A DNA stretch of 64,000 bases from Pedobacter mendelii (GCF_014635725.1 NZ_BMDJ01000008.1:62001-126000); one strand, 5' to 3'; numbered from the stretch's first letter, positions 16,250 to 26,575 are shown. Notes: generated by a model not told the origin, from the sequence alone. Made by a program: numbers and translations.

Positions 16250-19132
16250 ATGCAAAAATCCTTATACGGCTTTTTTTTCTTTCTAATTTGCATTTCATTA
16301 AATATACATGCCGCTGATATTAAAAGTATTGGTGTTCCATACATAGAAAATTATTCTAAATCGGTTTATGCATCTGGCAACCAAAATTGGAGCGTTGCTA
16401 AAGATAAAAACGGTGTAATGTACTTCGGTAATACAGAAGGACTACTTACCTTCGATGGAAGATATTGGCAAAAATATAAAATGCCAAACAATCAAATTGT
16501 ACGCTCTGTAGCTGCCGATGATAACGGTAAAATTTATAGCGGCTGTTTCGGCGATTTCGGATACTGGTCATTTAAAAAAAATAAATTTCAATACACCTCT
16601 TTAACTCATTTAATTCCAAAGTCTGACCCATTAAAAGATGAGATTTGGAAAATTCACATTTACGGTAATAAAATAATTTTCCAATCTTTCAGCACCATTT
16701 ATATTTACGTGAATGGTAAGATTTCTATTCTCAAAAATGCCAGCAATTTTCTCTTTTCTTACAAAATTGGCAATCGGTTTATTGTAGAAAACAAAGGGCT
16801 TTACGAGCTTAAAGGCAACAAATTGGTATTTATTCCGGGTAGCGATTTGGTTTGTAGAACAGGCGTTTTATCCATACTACCCTTTAAAGGAAATACATTG
16901 ATTATTGGCACAGGTAAAGATGGCTTATTCTTATTTGATGGTAAAACCTTTACACCATTTAATACACCTGCCAATGCATTTCTATCAACATTCCAATTAA
17001 ATAATGGTGCCAAAATTTTAGATAAATATTATGCTTACGGCACAATTCTAAACGGAATTATCGTGATTGATGAAAATGGGAACATCATTCAGCGTATTAA
17101 TAAATCAAGCGGATTACAAAATAATACTGTTTTAAGCTTATATAGTGATGATGAGCAAAATCTTTGGGCAGGTTTAGATAATGGAATTGATAGAATTGAG
17201 TTAAACTCTCCATTGTATTTTTACCTTGATAAAACCGGCGTTTTTGGCACCGTTTACTCTAGCGTTATTTTTAAAGGAAAAATATACCTCGGTACCAATC
17301 AGGGCTTATTTTATAGCGAATGGAAAAATAATAATCAATTTTCTACCTTAAATTTTAAGCTTATTCCAAATTCGCAAGGTCAGGTTTGGGAATTAAATAT
17401 AATTGATAATCAACTGCTTTGCGGTCATAATAACGGAACCTTTAATGTTATTGGTGATAAAATAGAAAAAATCACAACCTACAGCGGCGGCTGGACGATT
17501 AAGAAACTAAATAGCAATCCAAATTTTTTAATTCAAGGCACTTACACAGGTTTACTTCTTTTTAACAAAAACGCTCAAGGCAAATGGCAGTTTTATAAAA
17601 AAATTGCAAATTTCAATGTGCCCGCAAGATATGTAGAACAAGATAATAAGGGTGAGATTTGGGTTAGTCACGCTTACAAAGGTTTGTACAAATTAAAATT
17701 AAGCAGTGATTATAGTACCGTAATTTCTAACAAATACTATGATGAAAAAAGCGGTTTGCCTAGCAACTACAATTTAAATTTATTTAACCTTGAAGAAAGA
17801 ATTGTTTTTGCCAGTAACGCTGGTTTTTTCACTTATGATAACCTGAGTGATAAATTTTCAAAATACAATGTGCTTAATAATGCGCTAGGTTCATTTTCAT
17901 CCTCAAATAAAATTATTAATGCGGGTGCTAAAAAATATTGGTTTATAAACCATGGTAAAACAGCCTTAGCAAACTTCAGCGAAGCTGGAAAAATTTCAAT
18001 CGATTCCAATCGATTCAGTATTCTTGATGGTAAGATGGTTCAGTATTATGAAAACATTAGCCGCATAAGCAATTCCATTTATCTAATTAGTGTAGATGAT
18101 GGCTTTGTATTTTACAATGCTGGTCAAAACGTGACTAGCCAAGCAAGCAAAGTACATCAGAGTGTTCTGATTCGCCGTATTGAAGATATTACGGATAAAT
18201 ATTCTATTCTAAGTGAAAATGGGGATAACGGTACAGAAATCGACATAAAAAACAATAGAAATAACATTCGAATTTCTTTCTCAATGCCCTATTATCGTGA
18301 AGCTAAAATTAAATTTCAATATTACTTAGAAGGATATTCTAACGATTGGTCGGACTGGAGTTATGCTACGCAAAAAGATTTCACAAATCTTAGCAGTGGA
18401 AAATATGTATTTAAAGTTCGGGCTAAAATAGATGACTCATCCATCAGTAAAATTACAACATTTGAATTTAGAATTCTACGACCATGGTATTTAAGTAACT
18501 GGGCAATATTATTTTATGCTTTTGCATTTGTAGTTGCGCTTATTGCCGGAAAAAAAATATATGAACGAAAGCTTAAACGTGATAGCTTAAAGATAAGCAA
18601 TCGGTTAAAAGCTGAACAGGATGAAATTCTGAAACAAGAATCAGAAGCAAATGAGAAACAAATAAACAAATTACAAACTGAAAAACTGCAAGCAGAGCTA
18701 GCATCTAAAAACAGAGAACTTGCCAATTCTGCTATGACATTGGTTTATAAAAATGAATTGCTTCAAAAATTGAGCGAAGAAATCCTGAAGCTTAAGGACG
18801 AAAATGGGAAAAAACTCGCCGATGACCAATTACGCAAAATTCAGAAAGTTATTAATGATGGAATGAATGATGAAAGGGATTGGCATTTATTTGAAAATAG
18901 CTTTAATGAGGCGCATGAAAGTTTCTTCAAAAAACTTAAAATTGGTCATCCGGACTTGGTTCCAAACGACTTAAAACTTTGTGCATATTTAAGGATGAAT
19001 ATGAGCAGTAAGGAGATGTCATCTTTGCTAAATATTACACTAAGAGGGGTTGAAATTAGAAGGTACAGATTGCGTAAAAAGCTTAACGTTCCGCATGATA
19101 AAAATCTTACAGAATTCTTGATGGAGCTGTAA
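16250..19132 (+). CDS. Membrane-spanning propeller/Y_Y_Y regulator with LuxR-type HTH
   Basis: A 960-aa one-piece sensor-regulator. It has a signal peptide (about 1-22) and a periplasmic two-component-regulator beta-propeller (about 40-640; repeats such as NKGEIWVSHAYKGLYKL). A Y_Y_Y domain follows (about 665-735; YYLEGYSNDWSDWSYATQKDFTNLSSGKY), then one membrane helix (about 745-765), a long coiled coil (about 770-850) and a C-terminal LuxR-like HTH (about 895-960: NMSSKEMSSLLNITLRGVEIRRYRLRKKL). There is no histidine-kinase or receiver domain, unlike the hybrid HTCS regulators of Bacteroides. It lies 342 bp upstream of susC and is the obvious regulator of the locus. Confidence 0.9.
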   Translation: MQKSLYGFFFFLICISLNIHAADIKSIGVPYIENYSKSVYASGNQNWSVAKDKNGVMYFGNTEGLLTFDGRYWQKYKMPNNQIVRSVAADDNGKIYSGCFGDFGYWSFKKNKFQYTSLTHLIPKSDPLKDEIWKIHIYGNKIIFQSFSTIYIYVNGKISILKNASNFLFSYKIGNRFIVENKGLYELKGNKLVFIPGSDLVCRTGVLSILPFKGNTLIIGTGKDGLFLFDGKTFTPFNTPANAFLSTFQLNNGAKILDKYYAYGTILNGIIVIDENGNIIQRINKSSGLQNNTVLSLYSDDEQNLWAGLDNGIDRIELNSPLYFYLDKTGVFGTVYSSVIFKGKIYLGTNQGLFYSEWKNNNQFSTLNFKLIPNSQGQVWELNIIDNQLLCGHNNGTFNVIGDKIEKITTYSGGWTIKKLNSNPNFLIQGTYTGLLLFNKNAQGKWQFYKKIANFNVPARYVEQDNKGEIWVSHAYKGLYKLKLSSDYSTVISNKYYDEKSGLPSNYNLNLFNLEERIVFASNAGFFTYDNLSDKFSKYNVLNNALGSFSSSNKIINAGAKKYWFINHGKTALANFSEAGKISIDSNRFSILDGKMVQYYENISRISNSIYLISVDDGFVFYNAGQNVTSQASKVHQSVLIRRIEDITDKYSILSENGDNGTEIDIKNNRNNIRISFSMPYYREAKIKFQYYLEGYSNDWSDWSYATQKDFTNLSSGKYVFKVRAKIDDSSISKITTFEFRILRPWYLSNWAILFYAFAFVVALIAGKKIYERKLKRDSLKISNRLKAEQDEILKQESEANEKQINKLQTEKLQAELASKNRELANSAMTLVYKNELLQKLSEEILKLKDENGKKLADDQLRKIQKVINDGMNDERDWHLFENSFNEAHESFFKKLKIGHPDLVPNDLKLCAYLRMNMSSKEMSSLLNITLRGVEIRRYRLRKKLNVPHDKNLTEFLMEL

Positions 19133-19474
19133 AATCACGAGAAATTCAAAATCAATACAAATCGAGGAAGTTTGCACAAATCTGCCCTATTCGTGAAAAA
19201 CGGGTATTACCACAAAACAAGCACTACATCATTACCTCTCATAGCCTAAATAATGTACCTTCAAATTACTTGGTGTACTTTGTACACTTGTGTATCCGTA
19301 ATTAATCAGTTACAATCGCCAAAACTGCGTTTTCAGCCTGTTTGGGCATTTGGTATAGCATAGTGAGATACTACACTTTTCCATTTGATGTATTAATGTA
19401 GAGGTCGATTTCCTTGCAGAGGCAGAAAAACAACCTCACATTTATCCTAACAATTAACTAAATATTTAATAAGC
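19133..19474. other. Regulatory intergenic region upstream of susC
   Basis: These 342 bp have no open reading frame. They contain a spaced palindrome (19273-19287, listed separately) and several short T-rich stretches. No clean TAnnTTTG was found; the palindrome itself carries TACTTTG, one base short of the consensus. The length suggests a long leader or a multi-site promoter for the glucan locus. Confidence 0.5.
19273..19287. promoter_or_regulatory. Spaced palindrome GTGTAC-TTT-GTACAC, candidate operator
   Basis: Six-base arms GTGTAC and GTACAC flank TTT, 188 bp before the susC ATG. A dimeric LuxR-type HTH such as the product of 16250-19132 could bind such a site. Only the position supports this. 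Confidence 0.4.
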
Positions 19475-22400
19475 ATGAAAAGAATTTTTACAAGAATTTC
19501 TGTTCTGGTCGGAATTTGTTTACTTACAATTAACGTAGCATTTGCACAAAACATTACTGTAAAAGGTAGGGTTATGGATAGCGGAGATAAATCCACCATC
19601 CCGAGTGTAAGTGTGTTGGTTAAAGGTACACAAACAGGTACACAAACAGATCCTTCAGGAGCGTATAGCATCAGCGCACCAGCAAACGCAACATTAGTTT
19701 TCCAGTATTTGGGTTACACTACACAAGAGGTTGCTGTTAATAATAGAACAACCATAAATGTAGAGTTGGCTTCATCTTCTCAACAACTAGAGCAAGTTGT
19801 TGTTGTTGGTTACGGTACACAAAGAAAAATTGATGTTACCGGTTCTGTAGCAACGGTAAAAGGTGAGGAAATTTCTAAACAAGCCTCAATTAATCCAATT
19901 AGTGCTTTACAAGGTAAAGTGGCTGGTGTTTCCATAACAAATAATGGTGCGCCAGGTTCATCTCCACAAATTACCATTCGTGGTACTGGTACAATTTATG
20001 GTAATACAGGTGTATTATATGTGGTAGATGGTGTATGGTATGATGAGATTAGTTTCTTAAATCCTGCAGATATCGAAAATATCAGTATATTAAAAGATGC
20101 GTCTTCGCAATCTATTTACGGTATTCGTGCTGCAAATGGTGTTGTATTGGTTACTACTAAAAAAGGTAAAACTGGCGAACCAGTAATCAGTTACAATGGT
20201 TCTATCGGTTTTAAAGCAGTAACCAATCAAGTTGAAATGGCGAATGCAACAGAATACGCAACCATTATTAATGAGTTATCTGCTTCAAACGGTGCCAGTC
20301 CATTATTTGCAAATCCTTCATCTTTTGGTGTTGGTACAAATTGGTACGACCAAGCTTTAAGAAATGCATTACAAACTAACCATCAATTATCTGTAAATGG
20401 TGGTACAGAGAAAACAACTTATAATTTCTCATTAGGTTATACAAATGAAGATGGTATTGTAAAAACACAAAACTACAAACGTTACACAGCAAAACTTTCG
20501 AATGATTTTCAGGTTTTAAAACCTTTGAAAATTGGTTATACTGTTTCAGGTACATCAATTAATTCAAATGATATTGATGGCGGTATCTTCCGTCAGTTAT
20601 ATGCAGCCGGACCAGTCGTTCCTGTATATTATGCAGATGGCAGCTATGGTGATGCGAATGATTTTAGCTTAGGTGGAGGAAATAACTTTAACCCTCAGGT
20701 TACTTTAGATTTTTACAACCAGCAATCTAAAAACTATCGTATAAATGGTAACGTTTATGCAGAATTAACTTTCTTAAAAAACTTTACGTTCAGAACAAGT
20801 GCAGGTGGAGATTTCGGACAAAATGAAGTTAGGGGTTATACGCCACTTTATGCTGCTACTCAAGGGCAAAGAACTACGCAAAGTACTTTAAGAATTAACA
20901 GATCAGAAACCAGAAACTGGATTCTTGAAAATACGTTAACTTACAAAAATACATTTGGTGATCATAGTATTACTGTTTTAGCAGGTACAACAGCGCAGAG
21001 AAGAAAATCTTACTTTGTAAACGCTACTGCATTTGATGTACCAAACACCAGCGATGGCGACTTATATCTTTCTTTAGGAACAGCAGCAACTCGTACTGTT
21101 GTAGATGGTGGTTCACTATCAACATCTAACTCATACTTCGGTCGTGTAAACTACTCATTTAAGGATAAGTATTTGTTAAATGCAACACTTCGTGGTGATG
21201 CAGCTTCACAATTTTTTGGTGGTGGCGACCTTTGGGGCTATTTTCCGGCAGTTGGTGCGGGTTGGGTAGTTACCAATGAAGATTTTATGAAAGACCAAAA
21301 AGTGGTTAATTATTTAAAGCTTAAAGGTTCTTGGGGTAAAGTAGGTAACGCAGGTGTACCGGTTAATCCAACTACTTTAACTGTAGCACAAGGTGGAAAT
21401 CTTGTAGCGTTTTTTAATGGTGTTGGTTATACTGGCGCAAATGTTAACTCTTTGGTTCCTTCATTTTTAAACTGGGAGCGTACAACAGGTACAGATATCG
21501 GTATTGAGGCAAGATTTTTAGATAACCGTTTAAGCATCGAAACCGGTGTTTACAATAAAAAAACTGAACAAGCTATCTTCGAAATTCCGATTTTAAGCTC
21601 AATCGGTACTTCATCAGGAACATTAGTTGGTAATCAGGCAGATTTTCAAAACCGCGGTTTTGAGTTTTTAGCAACTTATGCTGATAAAACAGAAAGCGGT
21701 TTCAACTACTCCATCAGTGGAAATATTGGTATTAACAATAACAAAGTATTATCAGTTGTAACGGGTCAAAACCCTATCTATGCTGGTGGTGCCGGTATTG
21801 CAAACGGAGCTTTAGCAACCCGTACCATTCAAGGTGGTGCAATTGGCGAATTTTTCGGATACAAAGTTGGCGGGATTTTCCAAACAGCTGCTGAAGTTGC
21901 GGCTTCTGCACAAACTGGCGCTAAACCTGGTGATTTTAGATACGTTGACCAAAATGGTGATAATATTATTGATGGAAAAGACCGTGTGGTTTTGGGTAAT
22001 CCAAATCCTAAATACAGTTACGGTTTAAATACATCATTTGGTTACAAAAACTTCGATTTATCTATCGATGTACAAGGTGTTGCGGGTGTTGACGTTTATA
22101 ATGCAAACATCGCCTATCGTTTCGGTAACGAGAATTTCAGTAAAGATTTTTACGATAACAGATGGACTGGTCCGAATACATCAACCACATATCCATCAGC
22201 TAATGTAGGTTCAACTACTAACGCTGCTCCAAACTCATTTTATGTTGAAGATGGCTCTTACATCCGCGTAAGAAACATCCAGTTAGGTTATGCATTACCA
22301 TCTATGTTAATGAGTAAGTGGAAAATGCAAAGAGTAAGGGTTTTTGTTGATGCTCAAAATGCAATTAACATTTTCGGCTACAAAGGTTTTACGCCAGAAA

Positions 22401-22489
22401 TTGGTGGTACGCCAACAAACGCGGGTATTGATGCCAGCGTTTATCCTTTATCGGCTACTTATAGGTTAGGTCTTCAAGTTACTTTTTAA
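19475..22489 (+). CDS. susC: SusC/RagA TonB-dependent outer-membrane transporter
   Basis: A 1004-aa glycan importer. It has a signal peptide ending at VAFAQ, a CarboxypepD_reg domain (about 25-100: VKGRVMDSGDKSTIPSVSVLVKG), a TonB box/plug start (QVVVVGYGTQRKIDVTGSV), a plug to about 230, and a 22-stranded barrel ending in phenylalanine (LGLQVTF). The susD partner begins 11 bp downstream. Together they form the lidded pore that brings oligosaccharides into the periplasm using TonB energy. The likely ligand, from the neighbouring GH144 and GH3 genes, is a beta-1,2-gluco-oligosaccharide. Confidence 0.96.
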   Translation: MKRIFTRISVLVGICLLTINVAFAQNITVKGRVMDSGDKSTIPSVSVLVKGTQTGTQTDPSGAYSISAPANATLVFQYLGYTTQEVAVNNRTTINVELASSSQQLEQVVVVGYGTQRKIDVTGSVATVKGEEISKQASINPISALQGKVAGVSITNNGAPGSSPQITIRGTGTIYGNTGVLYVVDGVWYDEISFLNPADIENISILKDASSQSIYGIRAANGVVLVTTKKGKTGEPVISYNGSIGFKAVTNQVEMANATEYATIINELSASNGASPLFANPSSFGVGTNWYDQALRNALQTNHQLSVNGGTEKTTYNFSLGYTNEDGIVKTQNYKRYTAKLSNDFQVLKPLKIGYTVSGTSINSNDIDGGIFRQLYAAGPVVPVYYADGSYGDANDFSLGGGNNFNPQVTLDFYNQQSKNYRINGNVYAELTFLKNFTFRTSAGGDFGQNEVRGYTPLYAATQGQRTTQSTLRINRSETRNWILENTLTYKNTFGDHSITVLAGTTAQRRKSYFVNATAFDVPNTSDGDLYLSLGTAATRTVVDGGSLSTSNSYFGRVNYSFKDKYLLNATLRGDAASQFFGGGDLWGYFPAVGAGWVVTNEDFMKDQKVVNYLKLKGSWGKVGNAGVPVNPTTLTVAQGGNLVAFFNGVGYTGANVNSLVPSFLNWERTTGTDIGIEARFLDNRLSIETGVYNKKTEQAIFEIPILSSIGTSSGTLVGNQADFQNRGFEFLATYADKTESGFNYSISGNIGINNNKVLSVVTGQNPIYAGGAGIANGALATRTIQGGAIGEFFGYKVGGIFQTAAEVAASAQTGAKPGDFRYVDQNGDNIIDGKDRVVLGNPNPKYSYGLNTSFGYKNFDLSIDVQGVAGVDVYNANIAYRFGNENFSKDFYDNRWTGPNTSTTYPSANVGSTTNAAPNSFYVEDGSYIRVRNIQLGYALPSMLMSKWKMQRVRVFVDAQNAINIFGYKGFTPEIGGTPTNAGIDASVYPLSATYRLGLQVTF

Positions 22490-22500
22490 TAAATAAAGCA

Positions 22501-23982
22501 ATGAAAACAAATTATAAAAATTACATACAAAAGATTGGATTACTTGCTTTATGCTCAGGTCTTTTAGTATTACCTGCATGTAAAAAAAGTTTTTTAGATG
22601 TAGATCCTCAAGCACAACAACCAGCACTTACCTTTTGGAAATCACAAGATGACGCTACAAAAGCAGTAAACTCTATTTACGGTAACTTAAGAAGCTGGGA
22701 AAACACAGCCTTCCCTGCACTCGCTATAGAAAGTATAGCTGGTGATGATGCTGAAAAAGGTAGTTCTGCTAATGATGCTAGTTATTTAAATAGCTATGAT
22801 AACTTCACAGTAACATCAACTGAAGGGCAATTACAGGGCTTTTGGACTGGACAATACCAAAATATCAACCTTTGTAACCAGGTTTTAGATAACATTCCTG
22901 CAATAAGTATGGATGCAAATTTAAAAGCTCGCTACATTGCTGAAGCGAAATTCGTCCGTGCTTATTCATATTTTAGGCTGGTTAGAGCTTTTGGCGATGT
23001 GCCATTGCGTTTAACTGTTCCTAAAGATGCATCTCAATTTAATATACCAAGAACACCAAAAGCACAAATTTATGCAGCTATAGAAAAAGATTTAGATGAT
23101 GCTGCGGGAGTTCTACCACAAACCTATACAGCAATTGATTTAGGTAGAGCTACAAAAGGTGCAGCCTTAGCTTTACACGCTAAAGTTGCCATGTACCAGC
23201 AAAAATGGGCAGATGTGCTTAATTTTACCAATACTGTTATGACGATGGGCTACAACCTTGTTCCAAACTATGAACAAAGTTTCCGTTTAAATAATGAAAA
23301 TAGTGTAGAATCTGTATTCGAAATTCAATGCGAAATTGTAGAAACTATAGCTGGTTCAGCAACTTCACAATTTAGCCAAGTGCAAGGCGTACGAGGTAGT
23401 GTTGGTGGTTGGGGATTTAATAATCCAACAGCTACTTTAGCTAGCGCTTATGAAATAGGTGATACCAGAAGAGACGCAACAATTATTTTTAGAGGCGAAA
23501 CGACCCCGCAGGGCGACGCAATTTCAGCTACTGGTGATAACCCTATGTACAATCAGAAATCTTACGTTCCGTTTAGTTTAATCAAAACCGGATTTCCTGA
23601 AGGTGCGCAACAAAATGTTAGGGTAATCCGTTTCGCCGATGTATTATTAATGAATGCAGAAGCAGCCAATGAGCAAGGAAACCCTGCGTTGGCAAGAACT
23701 TCTTTAAACCGTGTTCGTGCTCGTGCAAGAGGTGGTGCTGCTGGTGTTTTACCTGATGTTACAACATCTGATAAAGATGCATTACGTACTGCGATTCAAA
23801 AAGAAAGACAAGTAGAATTAGCAATGGAATCAGATCGTTATTTTGATGTTGTTCGTCAAGGTCGTGCTGCTGCTGTTTTTGGCGCTAAAGGATGGAAAGC
23901 TAACAAAAATGAAGTTTGGCCAATTCCATCCACCGAAATTGATAAGAGCGCAGGTGTATTAACTCAAAATCCAGGTTATTAA
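22501..23982 (+). CDS. susD: SusD/RagB surface glycan-binding lipoprotein
   Basis: A 493-aa lipoprotein with lipobox LPAC, the SusD N-terminal motif SFLDVDPQ, TPR-rich helices (AEAKFVRAYSYFRLVRAFGDVPL) and the C-terminal family end (RTAIQKERQVELAMESDRYFDVVRQG). It acts as the hinged lid of the SusC pore and binds the glycan at the surface. The gap to susC is 11 bp and to the LamG lipoprotein gene 19 bp, so all three are co-transcribed. Confidence 0.96.
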   Translation: MKTNYKNYIQKIGLLALCSGLLVLPACKKSFLDVDPQAQQPALTFWKSQDDATKAVNSIYGNLRSWENTAFPALAIESIAGDDAEKGSSANDASYLNSYDNFTVTSTEGQLQGFWTGQYQNINLCNQVLDNIPAISMDANLKARYIAEAKFVRAYSYFRLVRAFGDVPLRLTVPKDASQFNIPRTPKAQIYAAIEKDLDDAAGVLPQTYTAIDLGRATKGAALALHAKVAMYQQKWADVLNFTNTVMTMGYNLVPNYEQSFRLNNENSVESVFEIQCEIVETIAGSATSQFSQVQGVRGSVGGWGFNNPTATLASAYEIGDTRRDATIIFRGETTPQGDAISATGDNPMYNQKSYVPFSLIKTGFPEGAQQNVRVIRFADVLLMNAEAANEQGNPALARTSLNRVRARARGGAAGVLPDVTTSDKDALRTAIQKERQVELAMESDRYFDVVRQGRAAAVFGAKGWKANKNEVWPIPSTEIDKSAGVLTQNPGY

Positions 23983-24001
23983 TCGATAAATTTTAATAGA
24001 A

Positions 24002-24835
24002 ATGAAAACAAAATATTTTTTATTGATGGCGTCTGTTATAACCTTAGGGTTATCATCTTGCCAGAAAGAATTTGAACCATCTAGCTATGCCCCTGCTTTA
24101 AGCATTGGCGGTTTTAATAGCGCAAAACAAATTGCTCCAAGTAATTTAGCGGCGTACTGGGCGTTTGACGGTAGTTTAATTGATAGTGTATCAAACGGTG
24201 CAGGAGTAAATACAGGTACAACTTTTGCCACAGGTATCAAAGGTAAGTCGTTACAAGGTGCAACAGATAGTTATTTTTTAAGTGCGCCTTCTGCAAAAGT
24301 TTTAAGTTTAAAAAGTTTCACCATTACAGAATGGGTTAATACACCACCTCCATCAAACGGAATTATTGGTTTATTTAGCCTTTCTAACAAGTCTCAGTTT
24401 TGGGGAAATTTAGAAATCTTCGTAGAAAACGGTAGTACAAATGATAATGCAACGTTAAAAATTGTATTCATCAATAATGGAACTGGTGATAAAACCTATA
24501 CAGCAAGTAACGTGGTTAATTTCTTCGGTAAATGGAATGCACTTTCTGTTTCCTACGATGAAACTACTTCAACGGTAAAAGTTTATGTAAATGGTTCTAG
24601 AGTAAGTTCTGGCAAGTTAGATGGTATTACTGGTTCGTTAAACTTTGTTAATTCTGGAAACCTGGTTTTTGGTACAACGCAATTTATGACTACACCTAGC
24701 CAAACAACAAGCCATTCTAAAGAGCCTTGGGCTAGCTATTTAACTGGTCAGTTAGATGAAGTTAAAATCTTTAACAAAGCATTATCTGACGAAGAAGTTG
24801 GATACTTAGCCAAGTTAGAAGGTAGAGGTAAATAA
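24002..24835 (+). CDS. LamG (concanavalin A-like) surface lipoprotein
   Basis: A 277-aa lipoprotein with lipobox LSSC. After about 45 aa comes a LamG-like jelly roll (LAAYWAFDGSLIDSVSNG, then GKWNALSVSYDETTSTVKVYVNGSRV and GQLDEVKIFNKALSDEEV). Position directly after susD is where surface glycan-binding proteins (SusE/F position) are encoded, so a role in capturing the polymer at the cell surface is likely. No catalytic residues are evident. It is followed by a hairpin that separates the binding/transport genes from the enzyme genes. Confidence 0.87.
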   Translation: MKTKYFLLMASVITLGLSSCQKEFEPSSYAPALSIGGFNSAKQIAPSNLAAYWAFDGSLIDSVSNGAGVNTGTTFATGIKGKSLQGATDSYFLSAPSAKVLSLKSFTITEWVNTPPPSNGIIGLFSLSNKSQFWGNLEIFVENGSTNDNATLKIVFINNGTGDKTYTASNVVNFFGKWNALSVSYDETTSTVKVYVNGSRVSSGKLDGITGSLNFVNSGNLVFGTTQFMTTPSQTTSHSKEPWASYLTGQLDEVKIFNKALSDEEVGYLAKLEGRGK

Positions 24836-24866
24836 GCCACATAACTTATAAACGGCACAAACAAAT

Positions 24867-24894
24867 AAAGGGTTGCCAATAACGGCAGCCCTTT
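24867..24894 (+). terminator. Hairpin after the LamG gene, possible attenuator
   Basis: The arms AAAGGGTTGCC (24867-24877) and GGCAGCCCTTT (24884-24894) pair with one G-U, and T-rich sequence follows. It lies between susCD-LamG and the enzyme genes, so it may lower enzyme expression relative to transport rather than end the operon. Confidence 0.75.
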
Positions 24895-24904
24895 TTAATT
24901 TCCT

Positions 24905-26575
24905 ATGATGACAAAAATATTTCCATACTATTTAGTACTATTTCTTTTTGTACTATCATGCAAAAAAGGCGATTCGCCTGCTCCGGTAGATCCACCGGTT
25001 ACACCAACATCATTTTCATTTTCCGATTTAAAAGTAAACGGAACTTTTACAGGTTTTACCTATTATGGCTTAAACAACATCCCTGTTGTTAAAATCACAT
25101 TTTCGTCTGCCATAAATTTATCTTCCGTAAATGGAAACATTACCCTTGCAGATGCAGGGGGAACAACAGTAGCATATACTTCAACCTTAGAGAATAACGA
25201 TAATACGATTGTAATAACGCCTACCGCAGCATTGCAATCCATTACAAAATATACATTAACTGCTGGTACAGGTTTAGTTTCTAAAACCGGCACAAAATTA
25301 CAAAGTGCAGTAACGGTTAACTTAATTACCGCTGTAGATGATATCGATAAATTCGCCCGAATCAGTGATGATGAACTGTTGACTTTAGTGCAAAAGCAAA
25401 CATTTAAATATTTTTGGGATTTTGGTCATCCAACAAGTGGTTTAGCTCGCGAGAGAAATACTTCAGGCAATACCGTAACATCTGGCGGTTCGGGCTTTGG
25501 GATAATGGCCTTAGTTACGGGTATTAGTCGCAGTTTTATAAGCCGGGCCGACGGTTTAGCAAGAATGCAAAAGATTGTAGCCTTTTTAAAAACAGCAGAT
25601 CGTTTTCATGGTGCTTACCCACACTGGTTAGATGGAAATACTGGAAAAGTAATCCCATTTAGCACTAAAGATAATGGTGGCGATTTAGTAGAAACATCTT
25701 ATTTAATGGCTGGCTTAATTACCGCCAGACAATATTTTAACGGCGCTGATGCTTCTGAAGCAAACTTACGAGCTGATATAAACGCAATTTATAATGGCGT
25801 AGAATGGAGTTGGTATCGTAAAGATAATAGCAGCACACTTTACTGGCATTGGAGCCCAAATTACAATTGGGATATGAATTTACCTGTTAAAGGCTGGAAC
25901 GAATGTTTGGTTACTTATGTTATGGCAGCTGCCTCTCCTACTTACTCCATATCTAAAACAGTTTACGATTCGGGTTGGGCACAAAACGGAGCAATGAAAA
26001 ATGGAAATACTTACTACGGTGTTCAACTCCCATTAGGACCAGCCAATGGCGGTCCATTATTCTTTTCTCATTACTCATTTATGGGAATTAACCCTAAAGG
26101 CTTAACCGATGCCTATGCCAATTATGAAACGCAAACTAAAGCCCATACGCTTATAAATTACAATTATTGCAAAGCAAATCCATCGGGCTTTTATGGTTAT
26201 GGTGAAAACTGTTGGGGTTTAACTGCAAGCGATATTAAAAATGGATATACTGCAAGCGCTCCGGGTAATGATGTTGGTGTTATTGCACCGACAGCTGCGT
26301 TATCGTCTTTCCCATACACGCCTACAGAATCGATGCAGGCTTTAAAATATTTTTACTACAAACTGGGGAACAAAACCTGGGGCGACTATGGTTTTTATGA
26401 TGCCTTTTCTTTGCAAGATCAGTGGTTTGCATCATCAACACTTGCTATAGACCAAGGCCCCATAATTGTAATGATAGAAAACTATCGCTCTAACCTAATT
26501 TGGAATCTTTTTATGAGTGCACCTGAAGTTAAAGCAAGCATGCGAAATTTAGGCTTTAGTAGTCCGAATCTTTAA
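24905..26575 (+). CDS. GH144 endo-beta-1,2-glucanase, lipoprotein with Ig-like domain
   Basis: A 556-aa lipoprotein with lipobox VLSC. An Ig-like (Big_5-type) domain at about 36-142 precedes the catalytic (alpha/alpha)6 domain (about 150-556) of the 'glucoamylase-like' PF10091/GH144 type. The segment DNGGDLVE holds D256, D260 and E263; this spacing matches the acidic trio that I recall as important in the Chitinophaga GH144 enzyme. RFHGAYPHW and NWDMNLPVKGWNECLVTYVMAA are further family blocks. Predicted to cut beta-1,2-glucan at the cell surface into oligomers for SusCD. Other PF10091 activities cannot be excluded. Confidence 0.87.
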   Translation: MMTKIFPYYLVLFLFVLSCKKGDSPAPVDPPVTPTSFSFSDLKVNGTFTGFTYYGLNNIPVVKITFSSAINLSSVNGNITLADAGGTTVAYTSTLENNDNTIVITPTAALQSITKYTLTAGTGLVSKTGTKLQSAVTVNLITAVDDIDKFARISDDELLTLVQKQTFKYFWDFGHPTSGLARERNTSGNTVTSGGSGFGIMALVTGISRSFISRADGLARMQKIVAFLKTADRFHGAYPHWLDGNTGKVIPFSTKDNGGDLVETSYLMAGLITARQYFNGADASEANLRADINAIYNGVEWSWYRKDNSSTLYWHWSPNYNWDMNLPVKGWNECLVTYVMAAASPTYSISKTVYDSGWAQNGAMKNGNTYYGVQLPLGPANGGPLFFSHYSFMGINPKGLTDAYANYETQTKAHTLINYNYCKANPSGFYGYGENCWGLTASDIKNGYTASAPGNDVGVIAPTAALSSFPYTPTESMQALKYFYYKLGNKTWGDYGFYDAFSLQDQWFASSTLAIDQGPIIVMIENYRSNLIWNLFMSAPEVKASMRNLGFSSPNL

